From CAZEAP01 sp964510315 (GTDB lineage: Bacteria > Planctomycetota > Brocadiia > SM23-32), in the NCBI GenBank assembly GCA_964510315.1, contig CAZEAP010000006.1, forward strand, positions 1 to 64,000: a stretch of DNA of 64,000 nucleotides. Reading direction: 5' to 3'. Shown here in pieces: positions 14,505 to 22,692 of the stretch. The notes below the pieces were generated by a model. That model saw only the letters and a program-made list of their open reading frames with translations, ran no database searches and was not told the DNA's origin. The position numbers were made by a program, and so were the translations under genes. Position 1 is the stretch's first letter. Each line of letters starts with the position of its first letter.

Positions 14505-17282
14505 ATGGAACTGAAGTCCGTCATAACGTGTCCGCAGTGCGGGCATGCTCGTGAAGAGACGATGCCGGGCAGCGCATGCCTGTACTTCTACAAGTGCACC
14601 CGCTGTGGCACAGTGCTCAGGCCGAAGGCCGGCGACTGTTGCGTGTTCTGCTCATACGGGTCTCTACCCCTTGCCCGCCCATGCAGGAAGAGGCGGCCCA
14701 AAGAGATACTGCCGGACGCTGACATGAACCGTGAGCGACTCTCAATCAAAGGACCTGTCCTGCGCCTGATTGCGTTGGCGGCGGTGGTCGGCGTTGTCGG
14801 CCTGGCGCTTGGCGTGTGGCGCCTGCTGCTCGAACCGCGCGGAGAGGCCGGAATGGAGCATTCACCCTCCAGTGAGACGGCGTCCGGTCCGGGCGCCGCG
14901 GGAAGCGGCGCCGGCAATCACCTCGTCAACGAGACCAGCCCGTACCTCCTGATGCACGCGCACAACCCGGTGGACTGGTATCCGTGGGGCAAGCAAGCCT
15001 TCGAGAAGGCGAAGAAGGAGGACAAGCCCGTCTTCCTGTCCGTGGGTTACTCGACCTGCTACTGGTGCCAGGTCATGGAGCGGGAGTCCTTCACCAATCT
15101 CGGCGTTGCTGAGGTCATGAACAAGCACTTCGTCTCCATCAAGGTGGACCGGGAGCAGCGGCCCGATATTGATGAGCAGTACATGCTGGCGACGCAGTTG
15201 ATGACCGGCCGGGGCGGCTGGCCAAACTCCGTGTGGCTGACTCCCGACGGCAAGCCGTGGATGGCCGGCACCTACTGGCCGCGGGCGCAATTCCTCCGGA
15301 TTCTCGACCGCACGGCCGAACTGTGGCGGACGCGAAGAAAGGACGCCGAGCAGCAGGCCGAGGAACTCGCCGAGGCGATCCGTCAGATCGGCGCCGCCAG
15401 CCTTAGCGCGGAAGAGGCGCTCGGCACGCAGTTGAGCCCGTCATTGCTCGACGGGGCGGTGGACCGGTACCGCATTTCCTACGACGAGAAACACGGCGGC
15501 TTCGGCGGCGCGCCCAAGTTTCCGCCGCACGGCGCGCTCGGCCTGCTCTTTGCTGAATACCGCCGCACCGGCGACCAGACGCTCTTGCCGATGATCACCG
15601 GCACGCTGGACGCGATGTGGCTCGGCGGCCTCCACGACCACCTCGGCGGGGGGTTCCATCGCTACTCCACCGACGCCGAATGGCTGGTCCCGCATTTCGA
15701 AAAAATGCTCTACGACAACGCGCAACTCATGCGGCTGTACGCGGAAGGCTACGAACTCACCGGCGAACGGCGCTACCGTGAAGCGGTTGACCAGATCTAC
15801 GCCTGGCTCCAGCGCAAGATGACCGGCGCGCAGGGCGGGTTCTACTCGGCCATTGACGCAGAGGTTGACGGCGAGGAGGGGGAGTCGTACGTCTGGCTCC
15901 ACAAGGAGATATTCGAGGTGCTGGGCGAGGAGGACGGCCGCTTCTTTGCCGGGGTCTACAACACGCGCTCCGGCGGCAACTATGCTGAGGAGGCGTCAGG
16001 GCAAAAGAGCGGCCGAAACATCCTCCACCTGTCCAAGCCCGTCGAGCAGATCGCCGCAGAACGCGGCCTTGAAGCGGAGGCGCTCCGGCGGAAGCTGGCT
16101 GACATGCGGCGCCGCCTGTTGGAACGGCGGCTGAAGTGGGTGCAACCTGAGATTGACGACAAGGTCCTGACCGCATGGAACGGTCTCGCCATCGAGGCGC
16201 TGGCACACGCCGGGCGTCTGCTTGACGAGCCGCGCTATACGCGGGCCGCCGAACAAGCTGCGGCGTTCGTCCTCGAAACTCTATACCGCGACGACCGGTT
16301 GCTCAGATCCTACCGTGCCGGGAAGGCAGAACTGCTCGGATACCTGGATGACCATGCATATCTGGCGGCGGGCCTCCTGGAGCTTTACCGCGCCACCGGC
16401 AACGCGCGCTGGCTGGCAGCCAGCCAGCGCCTGGCCGATACGATGCTGGCCGACTTCCAGGACGCGGACAATGGCGGCTTCTTCTTCACCTCAGCGAAGG
16501 GACACGAGGAGTTGCTGGTCCGCTCCAGGAACCTCAGCGGGGGAGGCAACGTGCCCAACGCGAACGGCGTGGCGGCGCAGGCCCTGATCGAACTGGCCCG
16601 CGTCACCGGTCGCGCGGAGTACCGCGATGCCGCCGAGCGGACGCTCCACTCGTTGGCGGGCCTCATGCAGCAGTCGTCTTTCGGAATGGAGAGCGCCCTC
16701 GCTGCCGCCTCACGGCTCTACCGTCACGACGAGCCGGAATCGGATCGTCCGCCCCCACCCTTCCGTCCTGAGCGGGAAGGCGAGCCCCCCGATGCCCGCG
16801 CCCAGGCGGGGCCGGTCGCTATCGAGGCGTACGTTTCGCACTTGCGTGCCGCCGCCGGCCAGACCTTCTATGCCGCCATTGCTCTGGACATCCGGGAAGG
16901 CTGGCACCTTTACGGCGAGAACCCGGAGATTGACTTCCTCGTGCCGACGAAGGTGGAGATGGTTCCGGTTGCCGGTTTGGAGACGATGTCGTTGCGCGAG
17001 CCAAAGTCTCATCGAAAGACCGATCCCATCCTCAACCAGTCGGTGAGCAGTTATGTTGGACGCGTATGGTTCCTTCAGACGATCCGCGTCACGGACGACG
17101 CGCAAGCGGGCGAGCGCAACGTGACGTTTCGCATCAGGACGCAGGCATGTGACAGGAGCCGCTGCCTGCCGCCGCAGACCGCGGAGGTAACGTTGCCCGT
17201 GGCCGTGAACGCCACAGGCGACGCGGCGAGACATGGGCCGGTGTTCGATCAACTCACCGAGAGGGAGGACGGAGAGGATTGA
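14505..17282 (+). CDS. Fusion: GDCCVxC domain, membrane helix, DUF255 thioredoxin/six-hairpin, DsbD-alpha domain
   Basis: Starting at 14505 (MELKSVITCPQCGH), the 925-aa protein has four modules. Residues 1-60 are a complete GDCCVxC domain with CPQC, CTRC and GDCCVFC at 43-49. Residues about 84-108 are a transmembrane helix. Residues about 137-790 are a YyaL-like DUF255 protein: a thioredoxin domain with CYWC at 185-188 in place of the usual CHWC, then a six-hairpin region. The last 120 residues match the DsbD N-terminal (alpha) domain, with CDRSRCLPPQ at about 882. GDCCVxC proteins are normally separate about 70-aa genes. The in-frame region before 14505 overlaps the transaldolase stop but looks noncoding. 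ATG 14724, just before the helix, is an alternative start with no clear ribosome-binding site. Confidence 0.8.
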   Translation: MELKSVITCPQCGHAREETMPGSACLYFYKCTRCGTVLRPKAGDCCVFCSYGSLPLARPCRKRRPKEILPDADMNRERLSIKGPVLRLIALAAVVGVVGLALGVWRLLLEPRGEAGMEHSPSSETASGPGAAGSGAGNHLVNETSPYLLMHAHNPVDWYPWGKQAFEKAKKEDKPVFLSVGYSTCYWCQVMERESFTNLGVAEVMNKHFVSIKVDREQRPDIDEQYMLATQLMTGRGGWPNSVWLTPDGKPWMAGTYWPRAQFLRILDRTAELWRTRRKDAEQQAEELAEAIRQIGAASLSAEEALGTQLSPSLLDGAVDRYRISYDEKHGGFGGAPKFPPHGALGLLFAEYRRTGDQTLLPMITGTLDAMWLGGLHDHLGGGFHRYSTDAEWLVPHFEKMLYDNAQLMRLYAEGYELTGERRYREAVDQIYAWLQRKMTGAQGGFYSAIDAEVDGEEGESYVWLHKEIFEVLGEEDGRFFAGVYNTRSGGNYAEEASGQKSGRNILHLSKPVEQIAAERGLEAEALRRKLADMRRRLLERRLKWVQPEIDDKVLTAWNGLAIEALAHAGRLLDEPRYTRAAEQAAAFVLETLYRDDRLLRSYRAGKAELLGYLDDHAYLAAGLLELYRATGNARWLAASQRLADTMLADFQDADNGGFFFTSAKGHEELLVRSRNLSGGGNVPNANGVAAQALIELARVTGRAEYRDAAERTLHSLAGLMQQSSFGMESALAAASRLYRHDEPESDRPPPPFRPEREGEPPDARAQAGPVAIEAYVSHLRAAAGQTFYAAIALDIREGWHLYGENPEIDFLVPTKVEMVPVAGLETMSLREPKSHRKTDPILNQSVSSYVGRVWFLQTIRVTDDAQAGERNVTFRIRTQACDRSRCLPPQTAEVTLPVAVNATGDAARHGPVFDQLTEREDGED

Positions 17283-17445
17283 GCCGGCTCGTGCGGGTCA
17301 GCACTGGCGGAGCAACGTGCGCCGTCTGCTTGGGGGCGCGTGGGCCTCATTGCTGTTCGTTCGGGTGCTGGAGCCCGCCATGAAGGCGAAGGCCCACGAG
17401 TGCTGCTGACATCCGCATCATGATAACCACAGAAAGGGCAAACGA
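17283..17445. other. Short gap upstream of arsM, possible micro-ORF
   Basis: No established gene lies here. A GTG at 17317 with GGAGC just upstream opens a 30-codon frame ending KAKAHECC before TGA at 17407. The terminal His-Glu-Cys-Cys is curious beside arsenic genes, but the ORF is too short to support on its own. It could equally be a fragment of a longer membrane protein. Confidence 0.3.
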
Positions 17446-18507
17446 ATGGTAGAGACTGTGCTCGACCGAGAGAACATCAAGCGATACTACGGGCAGGTAC
17501 TCAGCGGCAGCTCCGACCTGAAGACGAACGCCTGCTGCTGCCCGGACAACAATCTAACCGCAAGCGTAAAGGCCGCGCTGGCTGAGGTCAACGACGAGGT
17601 GATAGCACGCTTCTACGGTTGCGGATCGCCCCTGCCCCCGGCGCTGGAGGGCTGCAGCGTGCTGGACCTGGGCTGCGGCACGGGCCGGGATGCCTTCGTC
17701 GCCGCGCGGCTGGCCGGCCCCACAGGGCGCGTAATCGGCGTGGACATGACTGCGGAGCAACTGGAGGTCGCGCAGCGGAACCTGCCCTCCCAGATCGCGC
17801 GGTTCGGCTACGCCGAGCCCAATGTCGAGTTCCGGCTCGGCTACATCGAGGACCTGAGGGAACTTGGCATAGACGACGAATCGGTGGACGTGGCGATCTC
17901 CAACTGCGTCGTCAACCTGTCGCCGGACAAACGCGCCGTGTTCTCGGAGATCTTCCGGGTGCTAAAGCCGGGCGGCGAGTTGTATTTTGCCGACGTGTTC
18001 GCGGGCCGGCGCGTGCCGCAGCGCTTCCGCGATGACCCCGTCTTGCGCGGGGAGTGCCTGGCGGGCGCGATGTACAGGGAGGACTTCCGGCGTCTGCTCA
18101 GGGACCTGGGCTGCATGGACTACCGCGTCACATCGAGTCGCCCGATAGCGCTGGACTCGCCGGAGATCGAGGCACGCATCGGCATGATCGACTTCCACTC
18201 AGTCACGGTACGCGCTTTCAAGCTCGCCTCACTGGAGGACATCTGCGAGGATTACGGGCAGGTGGCCGTCTACCGGGGCACGATCCGGGATTTCCCCCAT
18301 CAGTTCGACCTGGACGACCATCACCGGTTCTTCACCGGCAAGCCGATGCTCGTGTGCGGCAACACCGCTGCGATGCTTGAGGAGACGCGCTATGGCAGGC
18401 ATTTCGAGGTCAGCGGCGACCGCTCAGTGCACTACGGACCATTCACGTGCTCGCCGGGCGCCTCGAGGGCGGAGAATCCGCCGCCCCAAGGAGGGGCCTG
18501 TTGCTAA
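17446..18507 (+). CDS. arsM: Arsenite methyltransferase ArsM
   Basis: The 353-aa protein is a class I SAM methyltransferase with SAM-binding DLGCGTG at residues 74-80. The cysteines of ArsM are recognisable: Cys30-32 in NACCCP, Cys154 in ISNCVVNLS and Cys204 in RGECLAGA. The last two form the As(III)-binding pair conserved across the family; the N-terminal cluster corresponds to the additional redox cysteine. ArsM methylates As(III) stepwise from SAM, with thiols as reductant, to mono-, di- and trimethyl arsenicals. The C-terminus ends GGACC, a further Cys pair often seen in bacterial ArsM. The next gene, arsS, is 26 bases downstream, so the two form the core of an arsenosugar pathway. Confidence 0.95.
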   Translation: MVETVLDRENIKRYYGQVLSGSSDLKTNACCCPDNNLTASVKAALAEVNDEVIARFYGCGSPLPPALEGCSVLDLGCGTGRDAFVAARLAGPTGRVIGVDMTAEQLEVAQRNLPSQIARFGYAEPNVEFRLGYIEDLRELGIDDESVDVAISNCVVNLSPDKRAVFSEIFRVLKPGGELYFADVFAGRRVPQRFRDDPVLRGECLAGAMYREDFRRLLRDLGCMDYRVTSSRPIALDSPEIEARIGMIDFHSVTVRAFKLASLEDICEDYGQVAVYRGTIRDFPHQFDLDDHHRFFTGKPMLVCGNTAAMLEETRYGRHFEVSGDRSVHYGPFTCSPGASRAENPPPQGGACC

Positions 18508-18533
18508 AACATGGGGAATGTGAGGACACAATC

Positions 18534-19487
18534 ATGAACGCTTTTGACACCCGCGTGGCGGAGTGCTGCGGGCATGAACTGCGCAGCGAAGAGATGGCGA
18601 CCATTCAGGTTAATCTCGGCCTTTTGTGCAACCAGCGGTGTCGGCACTGCCACCTGGAAGCATCCCCTGAGCGCAGGGAGATCATGTCTTGGGACACTAT
18701 GGCCGGCGTCCTCAAGGCAGCCGAGGACATGGGTGACGTGCGGTTCGACCTCACTGGCGGCGCACCGGAGCTGAACCCGCATTTCCGGCGCTTCGTCGGC
18801 GCCCTGAGGGCCGGCGGCCACGACGTCCAGGTTCGCACGAATCTGACCGTGATGCTTGAGCCGGGCATGGAGGACCTGCCCGCATTCCTTCGCGCCCGGC
18901 AAGTGCATCTGGTCGCTTCGCTTCCGTGCTATCTCGAGGAGAACGTCAACGCCCAGCGCGGACCGGGGGTCTATGCCAGAAGCATCGAAGCGCTGCAACG
19001 GCTGAATGCGGTCGGCTACGGCACCTGCGGGGGACCGTACCTGGACCTCGTCTACAACCCGGCGGGGCCATTTCTGCCGCCCGAGCAGTCAGCCCTGGAG
19101 GAGGACTACCGCGCCGGGCTGCGGGAGCAGTTCGGGGTCGAGTTCACGCGCCTGCTTACGATCACCAATATGCCTATCGGCCGATTCATGGCCGACCTTC
19201 GGCGCAGGCACGCTGATGCCGAGTATCTGACGCTGCTCAAGGAAGGCTTCAACTGCAGCACAGTTGCCGGCCTGATGTGTCGCCATCAGATCAGCGTGGC
19301 ATGGGACGGCACGCTCTACGACTGCGACTTCAACCTGGCGTTGGGCTATCCGGTAGACCACGGTGCGCCCAACTCGCTCCGGAAGTTCGACCCCCAGGCG
19401 CTGCGCCATCGGCGCATCGTCACCGGGGACCACTGCTTCGGCTGCACCGCCGGGCACGGGTCCAGTTGCGGCGGCGCGTTGGCCTGA
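18534..19487 (+). CDS. arsS: Arsenosugar biosynthesis radical SAM protein ArsS
   Basis: A 317-aa radical SAM enzyme. The [4Fe-4S]/SAM motif is CNQRCRHC (Cys32, Cys36, Cys39), followed by FDLTGGAPELNPHFR, the GGxPE variant of the family. The C-terminal part contains CRHQISVAWDGTLYDCDFN and ends DHCFGCTAGHGSSCGG, which matches the ArsS/SPASM-like cysteine-rich tail. ArsS is believed to add a 5'-deoxyadenosyl group to dimethylarsenic made by ArsM, on the way to arsenosugars. The start at 18534 follows GAGG by about nine bases; the frame is open earlier but there overlaps arsM. Some homologues carry selenocysteine; none is needed here because all positions are Cys. Confidence 0.93.
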   Translation: MNAFDTRVAECCGHELRSEEMATIQVNLGLLCNQRCRHCHLEASPERREIMSWDTMAGVLKAAEDMGDVRFDLTGGAPELNPHFRRFVGALRAGGHDVQVRTNLTVMLEPGMEDLPAFLRARQVHLVASLPCYLEENVNAQRGPGVYARSIEALQRLNAVGYGTCGGPYLDLVYNPAGPFLPPEQSALEEDYRAGLREQFGVEFTRLLTITNMPIGRFMADLRRRHADAEYLTLLKEGFNCSTVAGLMCRHQISVAWDGTLYDCDFNLALGYPVDHGAPNSLRKFDPQALRHRRIVTGDHCFGCTAGHGSSCGGALA

Positions 19488-19530
19488 GTGTCATGAGCAT
19501 TCCGACAGGACTTGTGAAAGAAAGAGAGCC

Positions 19531-19818
19531 ATGATGAGCCCGAGCGTCAGTGTTGTAGCGGTGGCTGTGTCTTCAGCGCTGTTGATCGTGGCCGGGGTGG
19601 CCGCGTCCCAGGCAGGCAGCGGCGGCAAGCGGTCGCCGTCCGGCAGCCAGCCCGACCCTCGGCCGCTTACGGTCGCTCAGGTCCTCGACCGCGTGCGCGG
19701 CCACGATTTCGAGCCGAACAACACGCCCCGCGGAACATCCAGCGGCATCGGGGACCTGGACGATGACGCATGGCAGGTGCGCATCCTGGCGATTCGCCAC
19801 TGGCCCGCATGCAAGTGA
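19531..19818 (+). CDS. Small exported protein of unknown function
   Basis: A 95-aa protein that starts MMSPSVSVVAVAVSSALLIV and has a clear signal peptide (residues 6-29, cleavage near ASQAG). The mature part is about 65 residues with no cysteine until the last few positions, containing HDFEPNNTPRGTSSGIGDL and ending DDAWQVRILAIRHWPACK. The WQVRILAIR segment looks like the start of a HEAT-type repeat, so the gene could be a truncated HEAT-repeat protein, but this is uncertain. AAAGAGAG precedes the ATG. It lies between arsS and the lactonase gene with short gaps and is probably cotranscribed. Confidence 0.6.
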   Translation: MMSPSVSVVAVAVSSALLIVAGVAASQAGSGGKRSPSGSQPDPRPLTVAQVLDRVRGHDFEPNNTPRGTSSGIGDLDDDAWQVRILAIRHWPACK

Positions 19819-19845
19819 TGGAGGGGCAGCGGGAGGAGGGGAGGA

Positions 19846-20940
19846 ATGAGTGCAAGCAGCGCAGAGACCGTGGTCTACATCGGCACGTACACCTCCGGCG
19901 AATCCGAGGGCATATACGCCTACCGGCTTGACCACTCCACGGGCGAGCTGGAGCGGTTCGACACCGCAGCCGGAGCGGAGAACCCCTCGTTCCTCGCCGT
20001 TCACCCGGGCGGGCGCCGCCTCTACGCGGTCAACGAGATCCGAGAGTTTGGCGGAGAGCCCGGCGGAGCGGTCAGCAGCTTCAGCATCGATCCTGCTTCG
20101 GGAGAGCTGAGCGCTCTGGGGCGTCACGCGTCGCCGGGCCAGGGGCCCTGCCAACTCACCGTTGACGCGACGGGACGGTTCGTCTTGGTGGCCAACTACG
20201 CCGGTGGTAGCGTGACCGTGCTCCCGCTCGACCCGGAGGGCCGCGTGAGGGAAGCCGCGGAGTTTGTCCAGCACGAGGGCTCGAGCGTCAATTCCGAACG
20301 CCAGTCCGGACCGCACGCACATTCAGTGACGATGGCCCCGAGCAACGACTACGCGCTCGTCGCTGACTTGGGGCTCGACAGGATCATGGTCTACCGGTTC
20401 GACCAATCCCGAGGTACACTGACGCCGCACGACCCGCCATCGGTCAGCACCGCGCCGGGCGCTGGACCGCGTCACCTCGCCTTCCATCCGTCGGGACGGT
20501 ACGCCTACCTCATCAATGAGTTGGACTCGACTGTTGTGGCGTTCACGTGGGATGGCGCAGTTGGCCGCCTCCGGGAGTTCCAGACAGTCTCCGCCCTGCC
20601 CGACGGGTTCGAGGGGACCAATGCCGGTGCTGACATCCACGTCTGTCCGGCGGGTGACTTCCTGTACGCGTCCAATCGCGGACACGATAGCATCGCCATC
20701 TTCTCGATAGAGCGGGAGACCGGCCGGCTTTCGCGGCTGGGTCACGAATCTACGCGGGGAAGCACGACACGCAATTTCGGCATTGACCCGGCGGGCGAGT
20801 TCCTGCTGGCAGCCAATCGGAGTTCCGACAGCGTAGTAGCGTTCAGAGTTGCTTCCGACAGTGGCAGCCTGGCCCCAACCGGTCAGGTGGCGAGAGTTCG
20901 CTCGCCCGCGTGCGTGAAGATCGTAAAACTCAAGTCCTGA
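19846..20940 (+). CDS. Lactonase family protein (6-phosphogluconolactonase type)
   Basis: The 364-aa protein is a seven-bladed beta-propeller of the PF10282 lactonase family (YbhE-like). Each blade shows the repeated pattern seen in AENPSFLAVHPGGRRLYAVNE, GPCQLTVDATGRFVLVANY, GPRHLAFHPSGRYAYLINE and NFGIDPAGEFLLAANRSSDSV. The HAHS motif after SGPHAHSV is typical of the family. It would hydrolyse 6-phosphogluconolactone or gluconolactone. A strong GGAGGAGGGGAGG precedes the ATG. The following gene, a glucose-dehydrogenase-like SDR, could make gluconolactone as its substrate, so together they would oxidise glucose to gluconate; this pairing is inference from position. Confidence 0.88.
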   Translation: MSASSAETVVYIGTYTSGESEGIYAYRLDHSTGELERFDTAAGAENPSFLAVHPGGRRLYAVNEIREFGGEPGGAVSSFSIDPASGELSALGRHASPGQGPCQLTVDATGRFVLVANYAGGSVTVLPLDPEGRVREAAEFVQHEGSSVNSERQSGPHAHSVTMAPSNDYALVADLGLDRIMVYRFDQSRGTLTPHDPPSVSTAPGAGPRHLAFHPSGRYAYLINELDSTVVAFTWDGAVGRLREFQTVSALPDGFEGTNAGADIHVCPAGDFLYASNRGHDSIAIFSIERETGRLSRLGHESTRGSTTRNFGIDPAGEFLLAANRSSDSVVAFRVASDSGSLAPTGQVARVRSPACVKIVKLKS

Positions 20941-20949
20941 GGGGGGGCC

Positions 20950-21759
20950 ATGAGAGGTCTGTCCGGGAAGAACGTTTTGGTAACGGGGGCAAGTTCGGGT
21001 ATAGGACGCGCCATTGCCGCTCGGTTCGCGCATGAGGGCGCGAGTGTTGGTATCAACTATCGCAAGGACGCCGAGGGCGCCCGGGAGACGGCCGCGCGCC
21101 TCGAGGAGGCCGCCGCCGAAGCTGGCCACAATGTGCGCCATCGGGTGGTCCAGGGCGACATGTCCGCCGAGGAAGACGTGGTCAGGATCGTGCGGGAGAC
21201 GATTGACGGATTGGGCGGGCTGGACGTGCTGGTCAACAACGCCGGCATCCAGATGCAGTCGGCGTCGCACGAGACGACGGCCGAGGAGTTCGACAGAGTG
21301 GTGGCGGTCGATTTACGCGGCGCGTTCCTGTGCGCACGGGAAGCGATCAAGCACTTCCTCTCGGCGAGTCGCCCGGGCTGCGTGCTCAACATTTCCAGCG
21401 TGCACCAGATTATCCCCAAGCCGGGCTACATCGGCTACTCCGCCGCCAAAGGCGGAGTGGCTAACCTGACCAGGACGCTGGCCCTTGAGTACGCAGGGGA
21501 CGGCATCCGGGTGAACGCCGTTGCGCCGGGCGCGATCATTACGCCCACGAATGAGGCCCTGCTCGATGATCCTGAAGCCCGCCGAGAGGCCGAAAACCAT
21601 ATCCCTCTCGGACGGCTGGGAGAGGGGGACGAGATCGCCGCCGTGGCCGTCTTCCTTGCTTCCGACGAGGCCGCCTACGTAACCGGCCAGACTGTCTATG
21701 CCGATGGCGGACTGGTGCTCTACCCCGGCTTCCGAGTTCCTTGGTCATCCGGCAGATGA
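20950..21759 (+). CDS. SDR family oxidoreductase (glucose 1-dehydrogenase-like)
   Basis: A 269-aa classical short-chain dehydrogenase. It has the cofactor loop TGASSGIG at residues 12-19, NNAG at about 96-99, catalytic Ser149/150, Tyr163 and Lys167 (YSAAK), and the terminal GQTVYADGG. It most resembles glucose 1-dehydrogenase and related sugar dehydrogenases rather than FabG, because it sits beside the lactonase gene and ends VLYPGFRVP, a tail often seen in glucose dehydrogenases. The start at 20950 lies nine bases after the lactonase stop, with a G-rich ribosome-binding site. It is the last gene of the long plus-strand run. Confidence 0.88.
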   Translation: MRGLSGKNVLVTGASSGIGRAIAARFAHEGASVGINYRKDAEGARETAARLEEAAAEAGHNVRHRVVQGDMSAEEDVVRIVRETIDGLGGLDVLVNNAGIQMQSASHETTAEEFDRVVAVDLRGAFLCAREAIKHFLSASRPGCVLNISSVHQIIPKPGYIGYSAAKGGVANLTRTLALEYAGDGIRVNAVAPGAIITPTNEALLDDPEARREAENHIPLGRLGEGDEIAAVAVFLASDEAAYVTGQTVYADGGLVLYPGFRVPWSSGR

Positions 21760-22002
21760 ACAGGGATCACCGTATCAGGATGCTCCGGGTGGAGCACGCG
21801 CGCAGTGTTGACTGAGCCGCGCCCTCCCACCGCGGCACGTGCCCCCCCCCAGTTCCTCGTCACAACTTCGCTCGGCGGCCCAACAGGCTCTTGCCCTTTG
21901 CAGACGCCTGTTGACCACACGGCTCCTTGCCGTCAGTGCCCGCCTCGTTGTAGAATCGGGCCGCGCTGTTGAACCCGCTTTCCGCTTAAGGCCGCACAGG
22001 AT
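21760..22002. other. Intergenic boundary between the redox cluster and defence remnants
   Basis: No gene is supported in these 240 bases. A run of ten C lies near 21841. A candidate plus-strand promoter sits at 21927-21956. The composition changes little, so the exact left edge of the acquired region is not visible. Confidence 0.5.
21927..21956 (+). promoter_or_regulatory. Candidate sigma-70 promoter for the restriction-enzyme remnant
   Basis: TTGCCG (21927-21932) and TAGAAT (21951-21956) are separated by 18 bases, about 46 bases before the ATG at 22003. Confidence 0.4.
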
Positions 22003-22614
22003 ATGGGGCTCTCATATACCGCCAACCGGGGGCTGTTCTCGGATCATTACCTGGCCACCCGTCTGCCGGAATTGCCGGAGTGGGACGGCGACTACGACCC
22101 GCTGCGCAGCCGGCTATCGGCCCTGCTGGAGGAGAAGGCCGACGCCCTGCCTACCCTGAGCGAGGCGCAGACGGAGCAGCAGTTTATCCGCCCCGCGCTC
22201 GACGCACTCGGCTGGAGCTACGAGACTCAGATCACCTTCCGCGCGCTGGGCAGGGATTACCGTCCCGAGTACGCCCTGTTCCTCTCCGAAGATCACCAGC
22301 GCGCAGCGCGCGCCACCGTCTCCGCCCGTGAAGAGCCCTGCGGGCGTCCCTACCTCGACAGGGCGGCGGCCCTGGCCGAGGCCAAGTACTGGGAACGCCC
22401 CCTCGAGGAGCGCCGGCCGCAAGATACCCGCGACCGCCCCCGTGACCGCGGGCGCTCTCCTCACTTCCAGATCATCGACTACCTACGCGACTCCGGCGTG
22501 CGCTGGGGAATCCTGACCAACGGCCGCACCTGGCGCCTCCGCCACGCCGAGGCGAGCGTCCAGTCCCCTCCGCTCGCTCACACGCTGAATCCCTGGAGAT
22601 GTGAAATTACACAA
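22003..22614 (+). pseudogene. N-terminal fragment of an Eco57I-type restriction-modification enzyme
   Basis: From ATG 22003 about 190 residues match the N-terminal nuclease region of type IIG/Eco57I-like R-M proteins. The blocks are LFSDHYLATRLPELPEW, LSEAQTEQQFIRPALDALGW, YRPEYALFL, an AEAKYWERPLEE segment (the E-x-K nuclease core) and FQIIDYLRDSGVRWGILTNG. Intact proteins run to about 1000 residues with an N6-adenine methyltransferase domain; here the homology stops near 22570 and the frame passes into the ADP-ribosylglycohydrolase gene. The methyltransferase and target-recognition parts are missing, so restriction is not expected. This is one end of a decayed defence locus. Confidence 0.75.
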
Positions 22615-22692
22615 CATTCTGGACTTGACTCAAGGCACCTTCGGTGGTACAAGCCCACATCGCCAGAGACCTCTCACCGGAGGAGACCGAAC

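Noticed and set aside
14505..14660. Selenocysteine in the GDCCVxC domain
   Set aside because: All relevant positions are Cys codons and no in-frame TGA is present.
21841..21852. Run of C as a phase-variation tract
   Set aside because: It lies in a noncoding spacer with no promoter or gene that it could switch.
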